Numbered from the stretch's first letter, positions 34,175 to 45,728 are shown. The stretch is DNA of 64,000 bases from Neurospora crassa OR74A (GCF_000182925.2 NC_026503.1:4588001-4652000), one strand, 5' to 3'. The notes: generated by a model not told the origin, from the letters alone. Made by a program: numbers and translations.

Positions 34175-36413
34175 CTCGGTGAGTGAATGCGCCTTGTGCT
34201 GGTGAAGGGAGATAAAATTGGATAGCTACCTTGACTTTTGATAATTTCTTTTGTGTTTGGGGACATACCTGTAGTTTGGGAGTTCTGTAGGATGTTGAAT
34301 AACTTCTGTCGTTAATTCGTTACATTTGTTGTGTGGTGGTGGATGGTCGTGAGAGACGTGACTTGCTTCTCTATACTGATGATCAAGAGTATATGTGCGA
34401 GGCCGCCAGAAGGGATATGGTGAAGCTATTCACAGTTGGTGAAACGCTGGGGACAAACTTGATCTTCAGGTGTCGTGGGAGGAAGCTCATAGAGATTCAG
34501 CCTTAACAGATTTCTTCTTTCTTTTCCTTCTGATAGGATAGGCTCATAACAACTGTTGGCGACTCCTCCCTCTGGCTGCAGATGTTACGTGGTTAACGCC
34601 CTGCGACGATCACAGCCCGATAAAGTGTTAGTATGCCACCAATTAGACCCGCATGATATTGCCAGGATCCTGCGACTGGCCCCCTTGGAGACTGCTGACC
34701 AATCACCGCATGCCCCGTCACGAACCCCTCCTCGTTTCTTTGCGAACTCGTCTTTGTTTCTTCCAACGTCATCCCATCCATCTCTCCTCCTCGTTCGGCC
34801 ATTGGCTTCGTATTCTTCTTCGACCGGAGCCCAAAGAAAACTTTCCTTCCACCTACTAACCTTCGATGCACAAAACCGCAGCAGAAGAATGGCGCGCGAT
34901 TGGATACCAAAGTCTTCTTGGGCATCATGCCATGATATGCCATGCCATGCCATGCCATGACTCTCTGCCCTGCCCTGCCCTGCCCTGCCCTGCCCTGCCC
35001 TGTCCAGCGAGTACATAGGTGCTTGGTAAGGTAACCATTGGCCTCTCGTTTCGGGCCTCGTCTCTCCGTTTTTGAAACCGCTCAAAAGATTGCACCGCCT
35101 ACCTTCTTCATTCGATGTTCCCATTCGGAAGGATACCGAGGTTGTACCCGAAGGGCAGGCAGGCGGCAATGGAAACACCAAACACCCACCACCACACAAA
35201 AAAACGCAACGAACAACGAAACTCTGGATGATCATCCATGCGGTACCTACAGTAACCGACATGGACGGGATTGCTGTTGGACGGACGAAACGTTGTCACA
35301 GCAGCAGGTTTGCTTTCTTGTGCCCCCCTGGAATTTCATTGTTTCCATTTGCGAGGATTGGACTCATTGGGCACGAAAGATGTACTCGTCTCCCAATTCC
35401 CAACATCATCCTGTTTTTCTTTACCCTGTCCCCCTCTTCCTTTCATGTGCTTTGACGTAACAAATGCGCGAAGGCAACCATAACCAAATCTGTTTATGAT
35501 CTCGGGCTTCATCACTACTTGGTCGATTCTGTTTGGGGGGAGGATACTGGGCGCTGATGTCAGCCGTGATATGCACATCTCAATCCTGGCTTGGGATAGG
35601 TACCTCTAGAGATATGAGCCATCCAGTGATGGTTTTTTTCTTTTTTTTGACGCTGTTCCTTCAAGTCCCCGTTCGAACTTGGCGTGATGCACTGCCAAAT
35701 ATCTGGACCTGGTTATCAACTCCAAAACTGTACTACCGCTGAGCCTCATGATCGATGGGTGTCACATTCACTCTTCATGGCTTCATCTGATGAGTTGACG
35801 GCTCGCATCCCGCAAACTCGGATCCAACAAGCCGTTACGAATCTTCTTCGGTCATCCACACATCGGGCCAAGGCGCTCAAGGTGGCTGTCCGGACCAGAT
35901 TCCGTCATGCCACCCGTCCAATGTGGCTTCTCCAAGTGGAAAAAAAAAAGCCTACCTCTACCGACCTACCCTTTCCCAGTCGTTTATTCGTCTGAGGTCA
36001 ACTGTAGGCGCTTTCCGCCAGTCATTTCTGCTTCAACCCTGACAGACTTGACCTTATAATGTGCCTGCTATTAGGTCAACATCAACGCACTGCGCCTTGT
36101 TTGACCGTCTCCGTCCACTCGGATTTCCTGCACTACATACATGATGGATGCCTTCAGCTCTGCTTTTAGCTTGGGATGATACCTCCCATGTCCATGTACG
36201 CTCCACCTACCCACCGTTTATCACGCATTCCTTTCGACCAGCTCGGCACTCGGGTCCCGTGTTTGCTCCATTCTCCAAACACTTGAGCCTCAAGTCCGTT
36301 ATAATCCTCACCGCGTGTTCTTGCTTTCTTTTCTTCTTTTGTTCTCTATACTCGGCCCTACATTTGGTCAACCTAGCCCGGACACAGCTCATCATCCAGG
36401 AATAAAGGCCACA
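34175..36413. other. Intergenic region with pentanucleotide repeats
   Basis: 2.2 kb between P450 and FAD oxidase genes on the same strand. It contains the CCATG and CCCTG tandem repeats at 34940-35002, an AGGTACCT copy at 35598-35605 and TACCTCTA copies at 35601 and about 35953. Open frames over 34.55-35.5 kb are mirrored on the opposite strand and unsupported. The final 100 bp form the oxidase leader. Confidence 0.5.
34940..35002 (+). repeat. Adjacent pentanucleotide microsatellites (CCATG)n and (CCCTG)n
   Basis: Four CCATG units run from 34940 to 34959, and after a 6-nt spacer about seven CCCTG units run from 34966 to 35002. The two motifs differ by one base, suggesting one array arose from the other. 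Confidence 0.9.
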
Positions 36414-38045
36414 ATGGGACAAGGTCACAGTGCACTCCAAACGTGCATCAATGGCATTGCCAACGGCCGCTCCGGCTTCGCAGCATATCCGAGTCAACCT
36501 CTTTACCAACTAGCATGGGTCAAACCGTACAATCTCGATATCAAGGTGCATCCCGAGGCCGTTGTGCGGCCCAAGGACTCCAACGACATTGCCGAGGTGA
36601 TCAAGTGTGCGACACAGCACGGGTATAAGGTGCAGGCCAAGTCAGGAGGACATTCGTTCGGGTGAGTTTGCTCCAACGTTTGTATGCGGTTAATCATTGC
36701 TAATGAGGAATGCAGGAATTACGGTATGTTACTCTGGGACACAGACTGGGGCAGATAATCGCTTAGATGCTGACTGGGATGGACATAGGCCTAGGGGGAG
36801 GTCAAGATGGAGTGATTACCATTGACCTTGTCAATTTCCAGCAGTTCTCCATGGACAACAAGACATGGCAAGCCACAATAGGTGCCGGCAGCCATCTGGG
36901 AGATGTCACGGATAGGTTACATGATGCGGGCGGCCGGGCCATGGCTTATGGCGTATGTCCGGACGTGGGTATTGGTGGACATGCTACCATTGTAGGTCCT
37001 CAGCACTGAAAGATTCATGATCGATCAGGTTACTGACGCCTTCCATAGGGTGGTCTTGGCCCAATGTCGCGCATGTGGGGAAGCGCCTTGGATCACATCG
37101 TCGAGGTGGAAGTGGTTACTGCTGATGGCAAGATTCAGCGCGCGAGCGAGACTCAAAACTCTGACCTGTTCTGGGTATGCCTGCCTCTTCGGTGTGTCGC
37201 GACTAGCTACTAACAAAGAAAAGGGACTTCGAGGCGCCGCCTCCAATCTCGGCGTCATCACCGAGTTCGTCGTCCGCACGCACCCCGAACCCGCCAACGT
37301 CGTCCAGTACAGCTACACCTTCATCTTTGGCAAATCCGCCGATGTCGCCTCGACCTACTCAGCCTGGCAGGACCTAATCTCCGATCCCAAACTCGACCGT
37401 CGCTTCGGCACCGAATTCATTCTCAACCCCACCGGCGCCATCATCACCGGCACCTTCTACGGCACCGAAGCCGAGTACCGCGCCAGCGGTATTCCCGACC
37501 GCCTCCCCGGCAAGACGGATATGGTAGGAAACAACGACTGGCTCACGGCTTTTGCCCACGACGCCGAGAACGAAGCCCTGTACCTATCCGGCCTCGCCAC
37601 GCCGTTCTACTCCAAGTCCCTTGCTTTCCGCCGTGAAGAGCTGATCAACACCACCGGCATCGCCGACATCTTCAAATGGACCGACTCCCAAGATAAGGGC
37701 ACCCCGCTGTGGTTCATCATCTTTGACGCTACCGGTGGCGCCATTGCTGACGTGCCTATGAACGCCACGGCTTATTCGCATCGAGACAAGGTTATGTTCT
37801 ATCAAAGCTATGTCGTCGGGTTGCCGCTTAGTAAGAAGTCGAAGGGGTTCCTGGAGAATTTCCATGGCCAGATCACCAAGTGGACGGGCGCGTTTGGGAC
37901 GTATGCGGGGTATGTCGATCCGGAGTTGAAGGATGCGCCGCAGCAATACTGGGGGAGTAATTATGAGGAGTTGAGGAGGGTGAAGAAGGTGTGGGATCCT
38001 AAGGAGGTGTTTTGGAATCCGCAGAGTGTTAGGCCTGCTGAGTGA
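36414..38045 (+). CDS. BBE/GOOX-like FAD-linked oxidase
   Basis: Five exons, 36414-36661, 36716-36723, 36789-36991, 37049-37174 and 37224-38045, give 468 residues. The second exon is only 8 nt and supplies the N-Y of GGHSFGNYGLGG. The FAD-binding PCMH domain carries both covalent flavin attachment sites of the bicovalent BBE-like group: His in SGGHSFG (6-S-cysteinyl, 8-alpha-histidyl type) and Cys in YGVCPDVGIGGH. The C-terminal BBE motif is QYWGSNYEELRRVKKVWDP. The start ATG is at 36414; the hydrophobic in-frame stretch upstream begins only at GTG and has no ATG. The protein thus begins MGQGHSAL, which fits an N-myristoylation signal (Gly2, Ser6) rather than secretion. Relatives oxidise carbohydrates, alkaloids or polyketide intermediates; the substrate here is unknown. 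Confidence 0.9.
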
Positions 38046-38604
38046 TGGCACTGGGGGAGATTTGATGGTGATGGGTGGAGGGCTAGAAAGAGGGGGTTTT
38101 GAGGGGAGAAGGGGGCAAATCTCAGGGCGAGTTGGGAAGGAAGGCATAAAATCAGGAGGTAGGTATAGAGAAAGAGGATACTAACCGCGATGACTAATGA
38201 CGATACGATATACCCAACAATTCTTTACTTTTGCCCTTAAGAACATCCACTTTAGGAGAAGGATTGTATCACCCATGTTTACCTCGTTTACCCTTCTTCA
38301 CTTACCTCTACCTAAGGCACTACTCATTCTCATTACACTCAGACCGACAGCGTACCTATTCATAATATTCAACACGGTAACAGCGGAAGCCGAGTGTCGG
38401 TCTTTATTCCCTTGAGGTAGGACGAAAATAACGACACCATGCAGCACTCCACGTCCCACCACACCGACGCTACCCCTTTTCATCCATCCATGACCCCATC
38501 CAACTTAACTTCCAGGCATTCTGTCCCTTCCTTCCATCCCAGCCGTCCGTCCCAACCGCCCGCTTACTACCTCTAGGTGTCTAGGCCGTTCTACCCCCAG
38601 GTAA
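38046..38604. other. Intergenic 3-prime flanks
   Basis: Convergent 3-prime flanks of the FAD oxidase gene and the small Thr-rich gene. TACCTCTA copies occur near 38303 and 38567. Nothing else is evident. Confidence 0.5.
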
Positions 38605-39504
38605 CTAATCCACATACTCCCACACCTCCATCTTAACCTCCGTAACTCGCAGCGTCGTGCCCTCCTCCGTTATTTCCGTATCACGCTCAATAGTCCCCGT
38701 GACGGTATCGATAGTGGCGGTCGTGACGCTGGTGCGGGTGATGGTGGTGATAGTTGTAGTGGTCGTAGTAGTGGTAGTTCCCGTGGTGGTTTCGGTAGTG
38801 GGCGTGGTGGTGGTGGTTGCGGTTTGGGTGGTGGATGTCGTTGTGGTTGTTTGGATAGGGGGGGAGGAGATGGCGATTGTTGGAAGGGGGGCCCGAGGGG
38901 GAGGGGGTTGAGGGGGGGCCATGGTTCTGATGGTTTTGATGATGCTGAGATTGAAAAAAAGAAAAATCTTGGGGGGATCTGGGATCTGGAGAGGTGGTGT
39001 CAGCTGTGTTGAAGGGGAAGATGAAAGTCAAGGGGAAGGGAAGGGGAAGGGGAAGGGTTGAGAGGGGGTTGAGGGGTTCAAGGATGGTTGAGGGAGGATA
39101 GAGGAAGGTAACTGAAGTGGTTAAGCGGAGGGTGATAAGGTCGAGGATGGTTCTCGAGGATGAGAAGAATCAAGAAACTTACTTCACAGCTGGATGCCGC
39201 GCTGGTTCAACTTTGAAGCGGGCTGCTCTCGTTCGTGTGGTCCTGGAGATGGCCTTGTTGAGGCGTCGCTGTGATATTTGGAGACGTCGCGAGCAAAGTT
39301 TTGAGTGAAGCTTTTGGTGAAAACAACACTGATGAAGCCGGCGAGGGGAGCTTTTGGGTGTTCTTTGAGATTGTACTTGAATGTTGAGAAGAGGCGAGCT
39401 GTTAGGCCAAGTACGTGTAGTAGTGTGATGTGTGGTAGAGGTAGAAGAGTGTCGTCCTCGCTTGTTGTTTTGTTGTTTTGGGCGTTATGTGAGGTTGTGG
39501 TCAA
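38605..39504 (-). CDS. Small Thr-rich hypothetical protein with intron in its leader
   Basis: The minus-strand ATG at 38922 opens 105 residues: MAPPQPPPPRAPLP, then a run dominated by Thr (about half of residues 25-75), then a charged end (TEITEEGTTLRVTEVKMEVWEYVD). Upstream, 39184-39504 contains no ATG in any minus-strand frame and reads like an A/C-rich 5-prime leader; a GTGAAG or GTAAGT donor near 39183 and TCTCAG/ATCAG acceptors near 38930-38950 fit an intron of about 240 nt. The leader frame happens to be open and in phase with the coding exon through the GTGAAG donor, but lacks a start codon. No domain is recognised. The plus strand of the repeat is also open (a Val-rich shadow), which I reject. 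Confidence 0.45.
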
Positions 39505-40112
39505 TCACGTATCAATTCCTGACGGGCTTATATTTCGCATATTTATTGTGAACGCTGGGTGACGCTGCCAGGCAGATTCCGTCCTGACACTCAACCTTGC
39601 TAGGCCTGCCGTCGTCACGGTTACGCATCAGTTCATCGAATAGCACATCTATTCAAGTGAATAGTACTGGAGATCAATGACATTCTGTTTAGAGGTATAT
39701 TTAGGTAGGTAGGTACATATACACTACACTAGGACGAGGTTGTTCGACTGGTGATGACTTCCTTGCTTTACGGGCTAGGTTCCATATCAGTCCATCACCA
39801 CCATTATGCTCTTCAGGTCCCGTTACCATCAAGACACCTCTACAGATCAGCGCTATCACGTCCTGCTGCCTGAGACACTTGCTCGTTTGTCCCAGTCATC
39901 CCGATCAATCGACCTCGATCCCTCACGTGTCCCTCGAAGACTGGACGACGGCCCAGTCGCCGCACTTCAGTAGCTCAGACGAGTACATGTTCGTACTGTC
40001 TACTTCGACCTCCTTCCTTCCACTTCCCTCCCATATGGCGGGCAAAGGGATGACACACAGTGCCAGAGCCTCAGCCTACAGACACTGACATGTACCGACA
40101 AGCAGTGTCATC

Positions 40113-40262
40113 TGGACTTCGGTGGTCCGCCAAAACTGATGAGGCTCCAGCTTCGACCATATGACACCTGTTGCTGCAAATTGAAGTGGACTTCGGGGGT
40201 CTGCCAGACGTAAACAAACTGTTGTCTTGAAAACTTGACAGCTGTTGCTAAAAAGTTCGAGT
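40113..40262 (+). repeat. Imperfect 74-bp tandem duplication
   Basis: TGGACTTCGGTGGTCCGCCA at 40113 recurs as TGGACTTCGGGGGTCTGCCA at 40187, and GACACCTGTTGCTGCAAA at about 40163 recurs as GACAGCTGTTGCTAAAAA at about 40237. The spacing is 74 bp in both cases. It lies just upstream of a leader-like segment, so it may be a duplicated promoter element. Confidence 0.75.
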
Positions 40263-40952
40263 GGACCCCTTCTTCTTCCCGTCCCGTTCCCCCCTCCTTC
40301 CTCGGGCGGTCTATAGAAAACAGTTCTTTCCTCCTTCATCCTGGAAATATTTCCTTCTCCTCTTCTCTTTCTTTCTTCCTCATCGATCGCCTTCGGGCGC
40401 ATCAGTTCCATCCCCAACAACTTCACGCAAGTTGGTCACGACGGGACACAATGCACAACAGTTCGAAATCACCATAGCTCCACTCCACCTATTTCAATAA
40501 CTAGGTTCCTCCAAGGCCCACGTAAGTCGTTTCTCGCTTCGTCTTTTGTAACCGATAGGTATCTGAGTTGATGTTGATATTTCGTATTGTGAGCAGAACT
40601 CGTCAATACCACTTCTGTCTGGTCTTGGGGGAGCCTAGGGACGTTGCTCGCCGTTGCTACCCTGAGCAACCAGAATCACTGTCGCGTTCACCAACTCCAA
40701 CTCCAACTCCATCTCAAACTCCAGCTCCAGCTCCATTCCAGCTCCCAAGCCGGCGACCAGGGCGGCTACCAGCAGTCCTCCTACGGTCAGCGTAGCTACG
40801 GACTGCGTGCGTCCGGCAAGTCACTCACTCACTCACTCACTCTGAAGCGCATGGTCAATGACAGGCATGTCTGATACTGACATGGACGGCTGCTAACTCA
40901 ACTCATCAATCAACAGGTTCCCCTACACATTAGGCAAGCACAAAAAGACGGA

Positions 40953-41058
40953 GAAGCTCCGCAAGCAAATTACCTACCTAGAGGTAGAAAAGGTCGAGTC
41001 CAGCATCAAGCGACTCGACTCGGCCTTCTCTAGGTACCTGGTTTGCTTGCGGAGCTTC
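40953..41058 (+). ncRNA. 106-nt foldback, candidate hairpin RNA or MITE-like element
   Basis: GAAGCTCCGCAAGCAAA (40953-40969) is perfectly complementary to 41042-41058. Inside, two G-U wobbles and one A-U pair extend the stem, then TACCTAGAG (40975-40983) pairs with 41028-41036, AAGG pairs with CCTT, and TCGAGTC (40994-41000) pairs with GACTCGA (41012-41018) around an 11-nt loop. In total about 40 base pairs form one imperfect hairpin. This resembles a milRNA-type precursor or a very short inverted-repeat element. One strand is also open as a Lys/Glu-rich coiled-coil-like peptide (KTEKLRKQITYLEVEKVESS), so a coding role is possible. No target-site duplication was seen. Confidence 0.5.
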
Positions 41059-43534
41059 CACGAGTTCGAAAACCATTCGTTCCAAACCACATAGTCCGCA
41101 TCACGACGTTAAACAACACAAGATTCCAAGACCAGGGCACGATGTCATTGCCATCGCGCAGACTGCCCCTGAGGTCGGTGAGTGGAATCCCTGATCCTTA
41201 TGAGCTCCTCCGGTCCAATGATGATCAGGTCTGATACTGACGAATTTGATTAACTCAAGGAGTTTACAGCTCTGCCTCATCCCACGGGGCAATGTCAGCG
41301 GTAGACCGGTTCATCTGTGCAGCGTTTGCTTAGTAGCACATGGGATCAAGGACAGGCCGTCTGCACAGGATTTCATGGTTTGTTTCAACACAACGTTTCA
41401 GAATGTCCATGGATGGTAGTGGGAAAATCTGTTTCCAGACATGCACATGCGTTGTGGCTGTTGGACAATAAGCACAATCAATACTACCTAGAGGTACCTT
41501 ACGTAGTTTCAATGCAGACAAGACGTTGGCTGTTACCGTCTCCTCCATGACAGCAGGTGATATTCAACGGTATATGTAACTTTCGTGCCCTGTTGAGGAT
41601 TGGACGGCCAGTCAACGGTTGGGGCAGACGATAATTACCAGGAGCTTAGCGATCGATGTAAGGTGAATCAATGCCTGGCTTGTAGGTATATCGAAGTTTC
41701 CAAAGTTAAAGTCGACGGCCTACGCACGCCAACCTCGTCACCTAGAGGTGCTTATTCACTAGCCGGGCATTGAACGGGCTTACAAGATTACCTCGGTAGA
41801 TTAAGTTCCTTGCTGTGGTGCCTGTACTGTCCGTGAACTGGCGTCTCATATTGTGAGTAAGTTCCCGTCGTAATCGTGCTACAGATCCCATGCAATGGGC
41901 GAGATGGAGAGCATCTGGTCTGGCTTCGGGACATAAAGAAATTGTTGTAAGCGGTCATTAGGAATTGAAAAAACAAATCGCGGGAATAGAGGATGCAAGG
42001 CTTATTGAATGTGGTGGAAGACGTTGTTGTCGATAGGTATGCATGCTTCTGGGAGTGAGTGGCATGGATGAATGTTGAGGATGGTGATGAGGACAATTGG
42101 ATGAAGCCTGTTATATCAAGTAGCAGGCGGCGGCGGTGCGATTCAAGATAGCATCCCAGGCTGAATGGATATTCCACGATATATAGGTAATCAGCTGAGA
42201 AAACCTACAAACTATTTTCACGCGGGTTGGTGATGGGATGTCTCACTCTCATGACGTTGATGGTTTGAGTCCCCATGTACCATAACGGTTCAGATTAATT
42301 GCCAGAGATACGTTACTAACAGACTGACAAGTCATCGTGGTGCTTTTGTCGTAGTGCAATAACAGCGAACTCACTTGGCATATGCATGCACCTGAATGAC
42401 GACCTACCAATCACTCCACGAACAAGTGACCGGTACCTCCAACAGGTCATTCAACAGGCAAACAAAAGCAGGGTCTCGACAAGATAGGGCTGAGCTTCAA
42501 AAGCTAGACATGGAAGATGTCAGACTTACCGCCCCTTTCTGTAGGTAGTCCCTGAGGATAGCAACCACAAACCGACAGCGGACGGTACAGGCTGATGGGC
42601 TGACCGCTGCGGTCAAGTCCGGATTCGGGAGATGATTGGTTGGAATACTGACTCTTAACCGTTGATCAACTGTTGCTGTGAGGGCAGGCCAACAGGTATC
42701 TGTCAATGTCTAGTGAATTTTGAGCTTACTAGGGAATTGAATACTCGCGTTGTGCACCTACCTAGCGTAGACATCCCACATTTGTTCGATAGGACGCTGC
42801 GGGCGAACGAAATAGCATTTGCAACAGAACGCTATTGAACTGGCTGAATGAACTATCATCTTCTCAAAATCGGCTTCTCACGAGAAGGAGCACAAAAGTG
42901 GTTTTTCCAAACGGGAACAGGCAATGTATAAGCTTACATGTAAGCCCGTAGGAAAGTCACCTACCACGGTACCACTCCACGACGACATGGCCCTGAATCT
43001 CACACCGGATGGGTGCATGTCCAATCAGCATTCAACTTCACTCTCCAGATCAATCAAAACCCAGGGACTTTCCGACTCGAGGAAAGGGCTCAGCGCCTCA
43101 GCCTTCTAGGACGTAGAGGTATGTGTACCAGGCGCGTATGACATGGCGGCGGCGGCAACCGATCAAGTACGCGGGACTGGCGTCACGGATCACTCCCGCT
43201 GTGGCAACCCATGGTAACCCCCAGGAGAACAACCACGGAGCATCCGAAGGGGGTAACAAGAGTCGAGCTGAAGATGCAGTAAGAATGAGCGGCTGCGTGT
43301 TGCATCTCGGATGGGACAGCATGTGAATGCATGAAGCGATGAAGGAGGGGGTATAAGACTGCAAGGGTTCTTGAATCCGAGTCCAAAAGGGAGTTCTGGT
43401 CTCTTCCAAAAGTTCCTCGCTTGAAGAAGTGAGCAAGACGACGAACTTCAACAAAACGCCTTAGCAACCTCACCACCAGCATTATCATTACCACCCAACA
43501 TCCGGAAAGGTGTAAACCACCACACATCATCAAA

Positions 43535-45728
43535 ATGCCCAACACACTCTCCAAACCAAACGGCACCAGCTCTTCCACCTCGTCCAACAATCCAGACGAC
43601 AAGGGCAAGAAGCAGGTTGAACTCCAACCCTCCTTCACACCCACCCTCCTCGAACGCCTCGGCATCACCTCCTTTCACCTTCTCAACAAGTTAATCCCAT
43701 GGTACAAACTCCCCGGCTTCATCGGCGCCTTTAACCTGGCCTTCCTGCGCATCGAGCTCCGACAATACAACCTGCACGACGCCTATGCGACCTCCCAAGC
43801 CCAAGGCAGTTCTATCACCGACCCTCTCCCCAACAAATGCTATCTGGGCGCTCGCAACTCCGATGGCAAGTTCAATGATTTGAAACAGCCAAGAATGGGA
43901 TGCACGGGCATGAGGTTCGGGAGGAATTTCCCGCGGGAGGCTTGTGCAAAACCCAGCGAGGAGGAGCTGATGACGCCGAATCCGAGGATGATTAGTGAGA
44001 GGTTTATGGCGAGGAAGGAAGGAAAGTTCATACCGGCGACGACGCTGAATCTGTTGGCGGCGGCGTGGATCCAGTTCCAGACGCATGATTGGTTTTTCCA
44101 TGAGCAGGTATGTGACTTTGAGACTTTCCCGTTGGGAACGGGGATTTTATCGATTATGCATTTGTCGTAGTCCTGTGCAACATCGGGATGTTGTTAGTAC
44201 GCGTGTGGCTTGGGCTTCTTTCTCCTTCTGAGTTCCGATCATTGGCTGACTTTCTCCGGTCGTGTTTCAGGACCCCAACGAGAAGCTCAACGTCCCGCTC
44301 TCTGAGGACGACAAGTGGCTTGACCAACACATGCAGTTATACGCCACCAAGCCAGATGAGGCTCTCGACCCATCCGACGTCAAGTGTCCCGGGTACAAGA
44401 ACCTCAACACCCACTGGTGGGACGGATCACAGATCTACGGCTCCTCCGAGTCCGCAACACAGACGCTCCGCAACCGTCATCCAGACGGCAAGTTGTCCCT
44501 GGACAGTCGCGGGCGTGAGCAATTCCTCCCTCGGGACCAGGATGGAAATGTCCTGACTGGCTTCAACGACAATTGGTGGGTGGGAATGGAGATCCTGCAC
44601 ACGCTGTTTGCGCTGGAGCACAATGCCATTTGTGATGCGCTGCGCAAGGAGTATCCCGATTGGAGCGGAGACCAGATCTTTGACAAGGCGAGGCTGGTGA
44701 ACTGTGCTTTGATGGCCAAGATCCATACGGTCGAGTGGACGCCGGCGATCCTGGCGCATCCGGCATTGCAGATTGGAATGGCCGCTAACTGGTGGGGGAT
44801 TGTCGGGGAGAAGTTGACCAAGATCGCGGGAAGACTGTCCAAGACGAGCGAGATCATTAGTGGCATTCCCGGCAGCGGAGCGGAGCAGGATGGGACGCCG
44901 TACTCACTGACGGAGGAGTTCGTGTCGGTTTATCGGATGCATTCCTTGATGCCTGGTTTGTGCTTCCTTCCTCTTCCCCAATTCCCTCGGGTGTTATGTA
45001 CCTCCCACTGACTGCAGTGTCCGTCTGCAGAAACAATCGCCTTCTTCTCCGCCGTTGACGGCCACCACGCCACCACCATCCCCGTGGTCGACACCACCTT
45101 CACCAAATCGCAAAGCCCGTTCGACGACGGCCTCTCCTTCGCCGACGTCTTCTACTCCTTCGGCATCAACTACCCCGGCGCCATCACCAACAACAACTAC
45201 CCCAATTTCCTACGCAACCTGCGCACCCCCGACGGCCAAGTCCGCGACCTCGGAACCGTAGACATCCTCCGCGACCGCGAGCGGGGCGTCCCTCGCTACT
45301 GCGAGTTCCGGCGTATGCTCCGTCTCTCGGTGCCCAAAACCTTTGAAGAACTTACCGGCGGCAACAAGGTCCTCGCCAAAGAACTGGCAGAAGCCTACAA
45401 CAACGACATCTCCCTTGTGGATGCTTTGGTCGGATCACACTCGGAGCCAGTGATTCCAGGGTTCGGGTTCAGCGAGACGGCGTTCAGGATTTTCATTCTA
45501 ATGGCGAGTAGGAGGCTGAAGAGCGATCGGTTCATTGCCGGCGAGTGGAACGAGGAGATGTACACCAAGGTTGGGTTCAAGTGGGTGCAGAATAGCGGGA
45601 TGAAGGATGTGTTGGGGAGACATTTCCCGGAGCTGAGGGAGACGTTGAAGGCGAGCAAGAATGTGTTTGCGCCGTGGGAGATGCAGGCGAAGAGCAAGGA
45701 GTACAAGGGCGTGGAGACGAATGCGTAG
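43535..45728 (+). CDS. Alpha-dioxygenase-like fatty-acid haem dioxygenase
   Basis: Three exons, 43535-44107, 44271-44955 and 45031-45728, give 651 residues. The protein belongs to the animal haem peroxidase/cyclooxygenase superfamily and aligns, from memory, along its length with plant alpha-DOX. The distal haem His is in WIQFQTHDWF; KIHTVEWTPAILAHPAL matches the plant KIHTIDWT segment; the catalytic Tyr and proximal His are both in VYRMHSLMP; RERGVPRYCEFRR and FGFSETAFRIFILMASRRLKSDRF are also conserved. Plant enzymes convert fatty acids to 2-hydroperoxides. The length fits the single-domain alpha-DOX type; the C-terminal P450 domain of fungal Ppo/linoleate diol synthases is absent. No signal peptide is seen. 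A P450 and an FAD oxidase lie upstream on the same strand, so a lipid-oxidation group is possible. Confidence 0.92.

Larger units (their letters stand above)
39505..43534. other. Long intergenic region with repeats, a foldback and possible transcript
   Basis: 4 kb upstream of the alpha-dioxygenase gene. It contains a 74-bp tandem duplication (40113-40262), a leader-like C/T-rich segment (40260-40520) with a GTAAGT donor at about 40521 and a GAGCAG acceptor at about 40597, a Pro/Ala/Thr or Gln-rich stretch (40680-40800) whose frame is unclear, a (TCAC)n microsatellite (40821-40840) and the hairpin at 40953-41058. These could belong to one spliced gene or non-coding RNA on the plus strand, but I could not find a consistent reading frame. 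41.3-43.5 kb shows nothing convincing. Confidence 0.4.

Noticed and set aside
36315-36413. Signal-peptide-like start of the FAD oxidase
   Set aside because: It begins at GTG with no in-frame ATG upstream; the ATG at 36414 is the usable start.
38657-38911. Val-rich plus-strand frame
   Set aside because: Complement of the Thr-codon repeat in the minus-strand gene; low-complexity shadow.
41788-42177. Minus-strand frame of 129 codons
   Set aside because: Starts at GTG, no motif, no splice logic; not distinguishable from chance.
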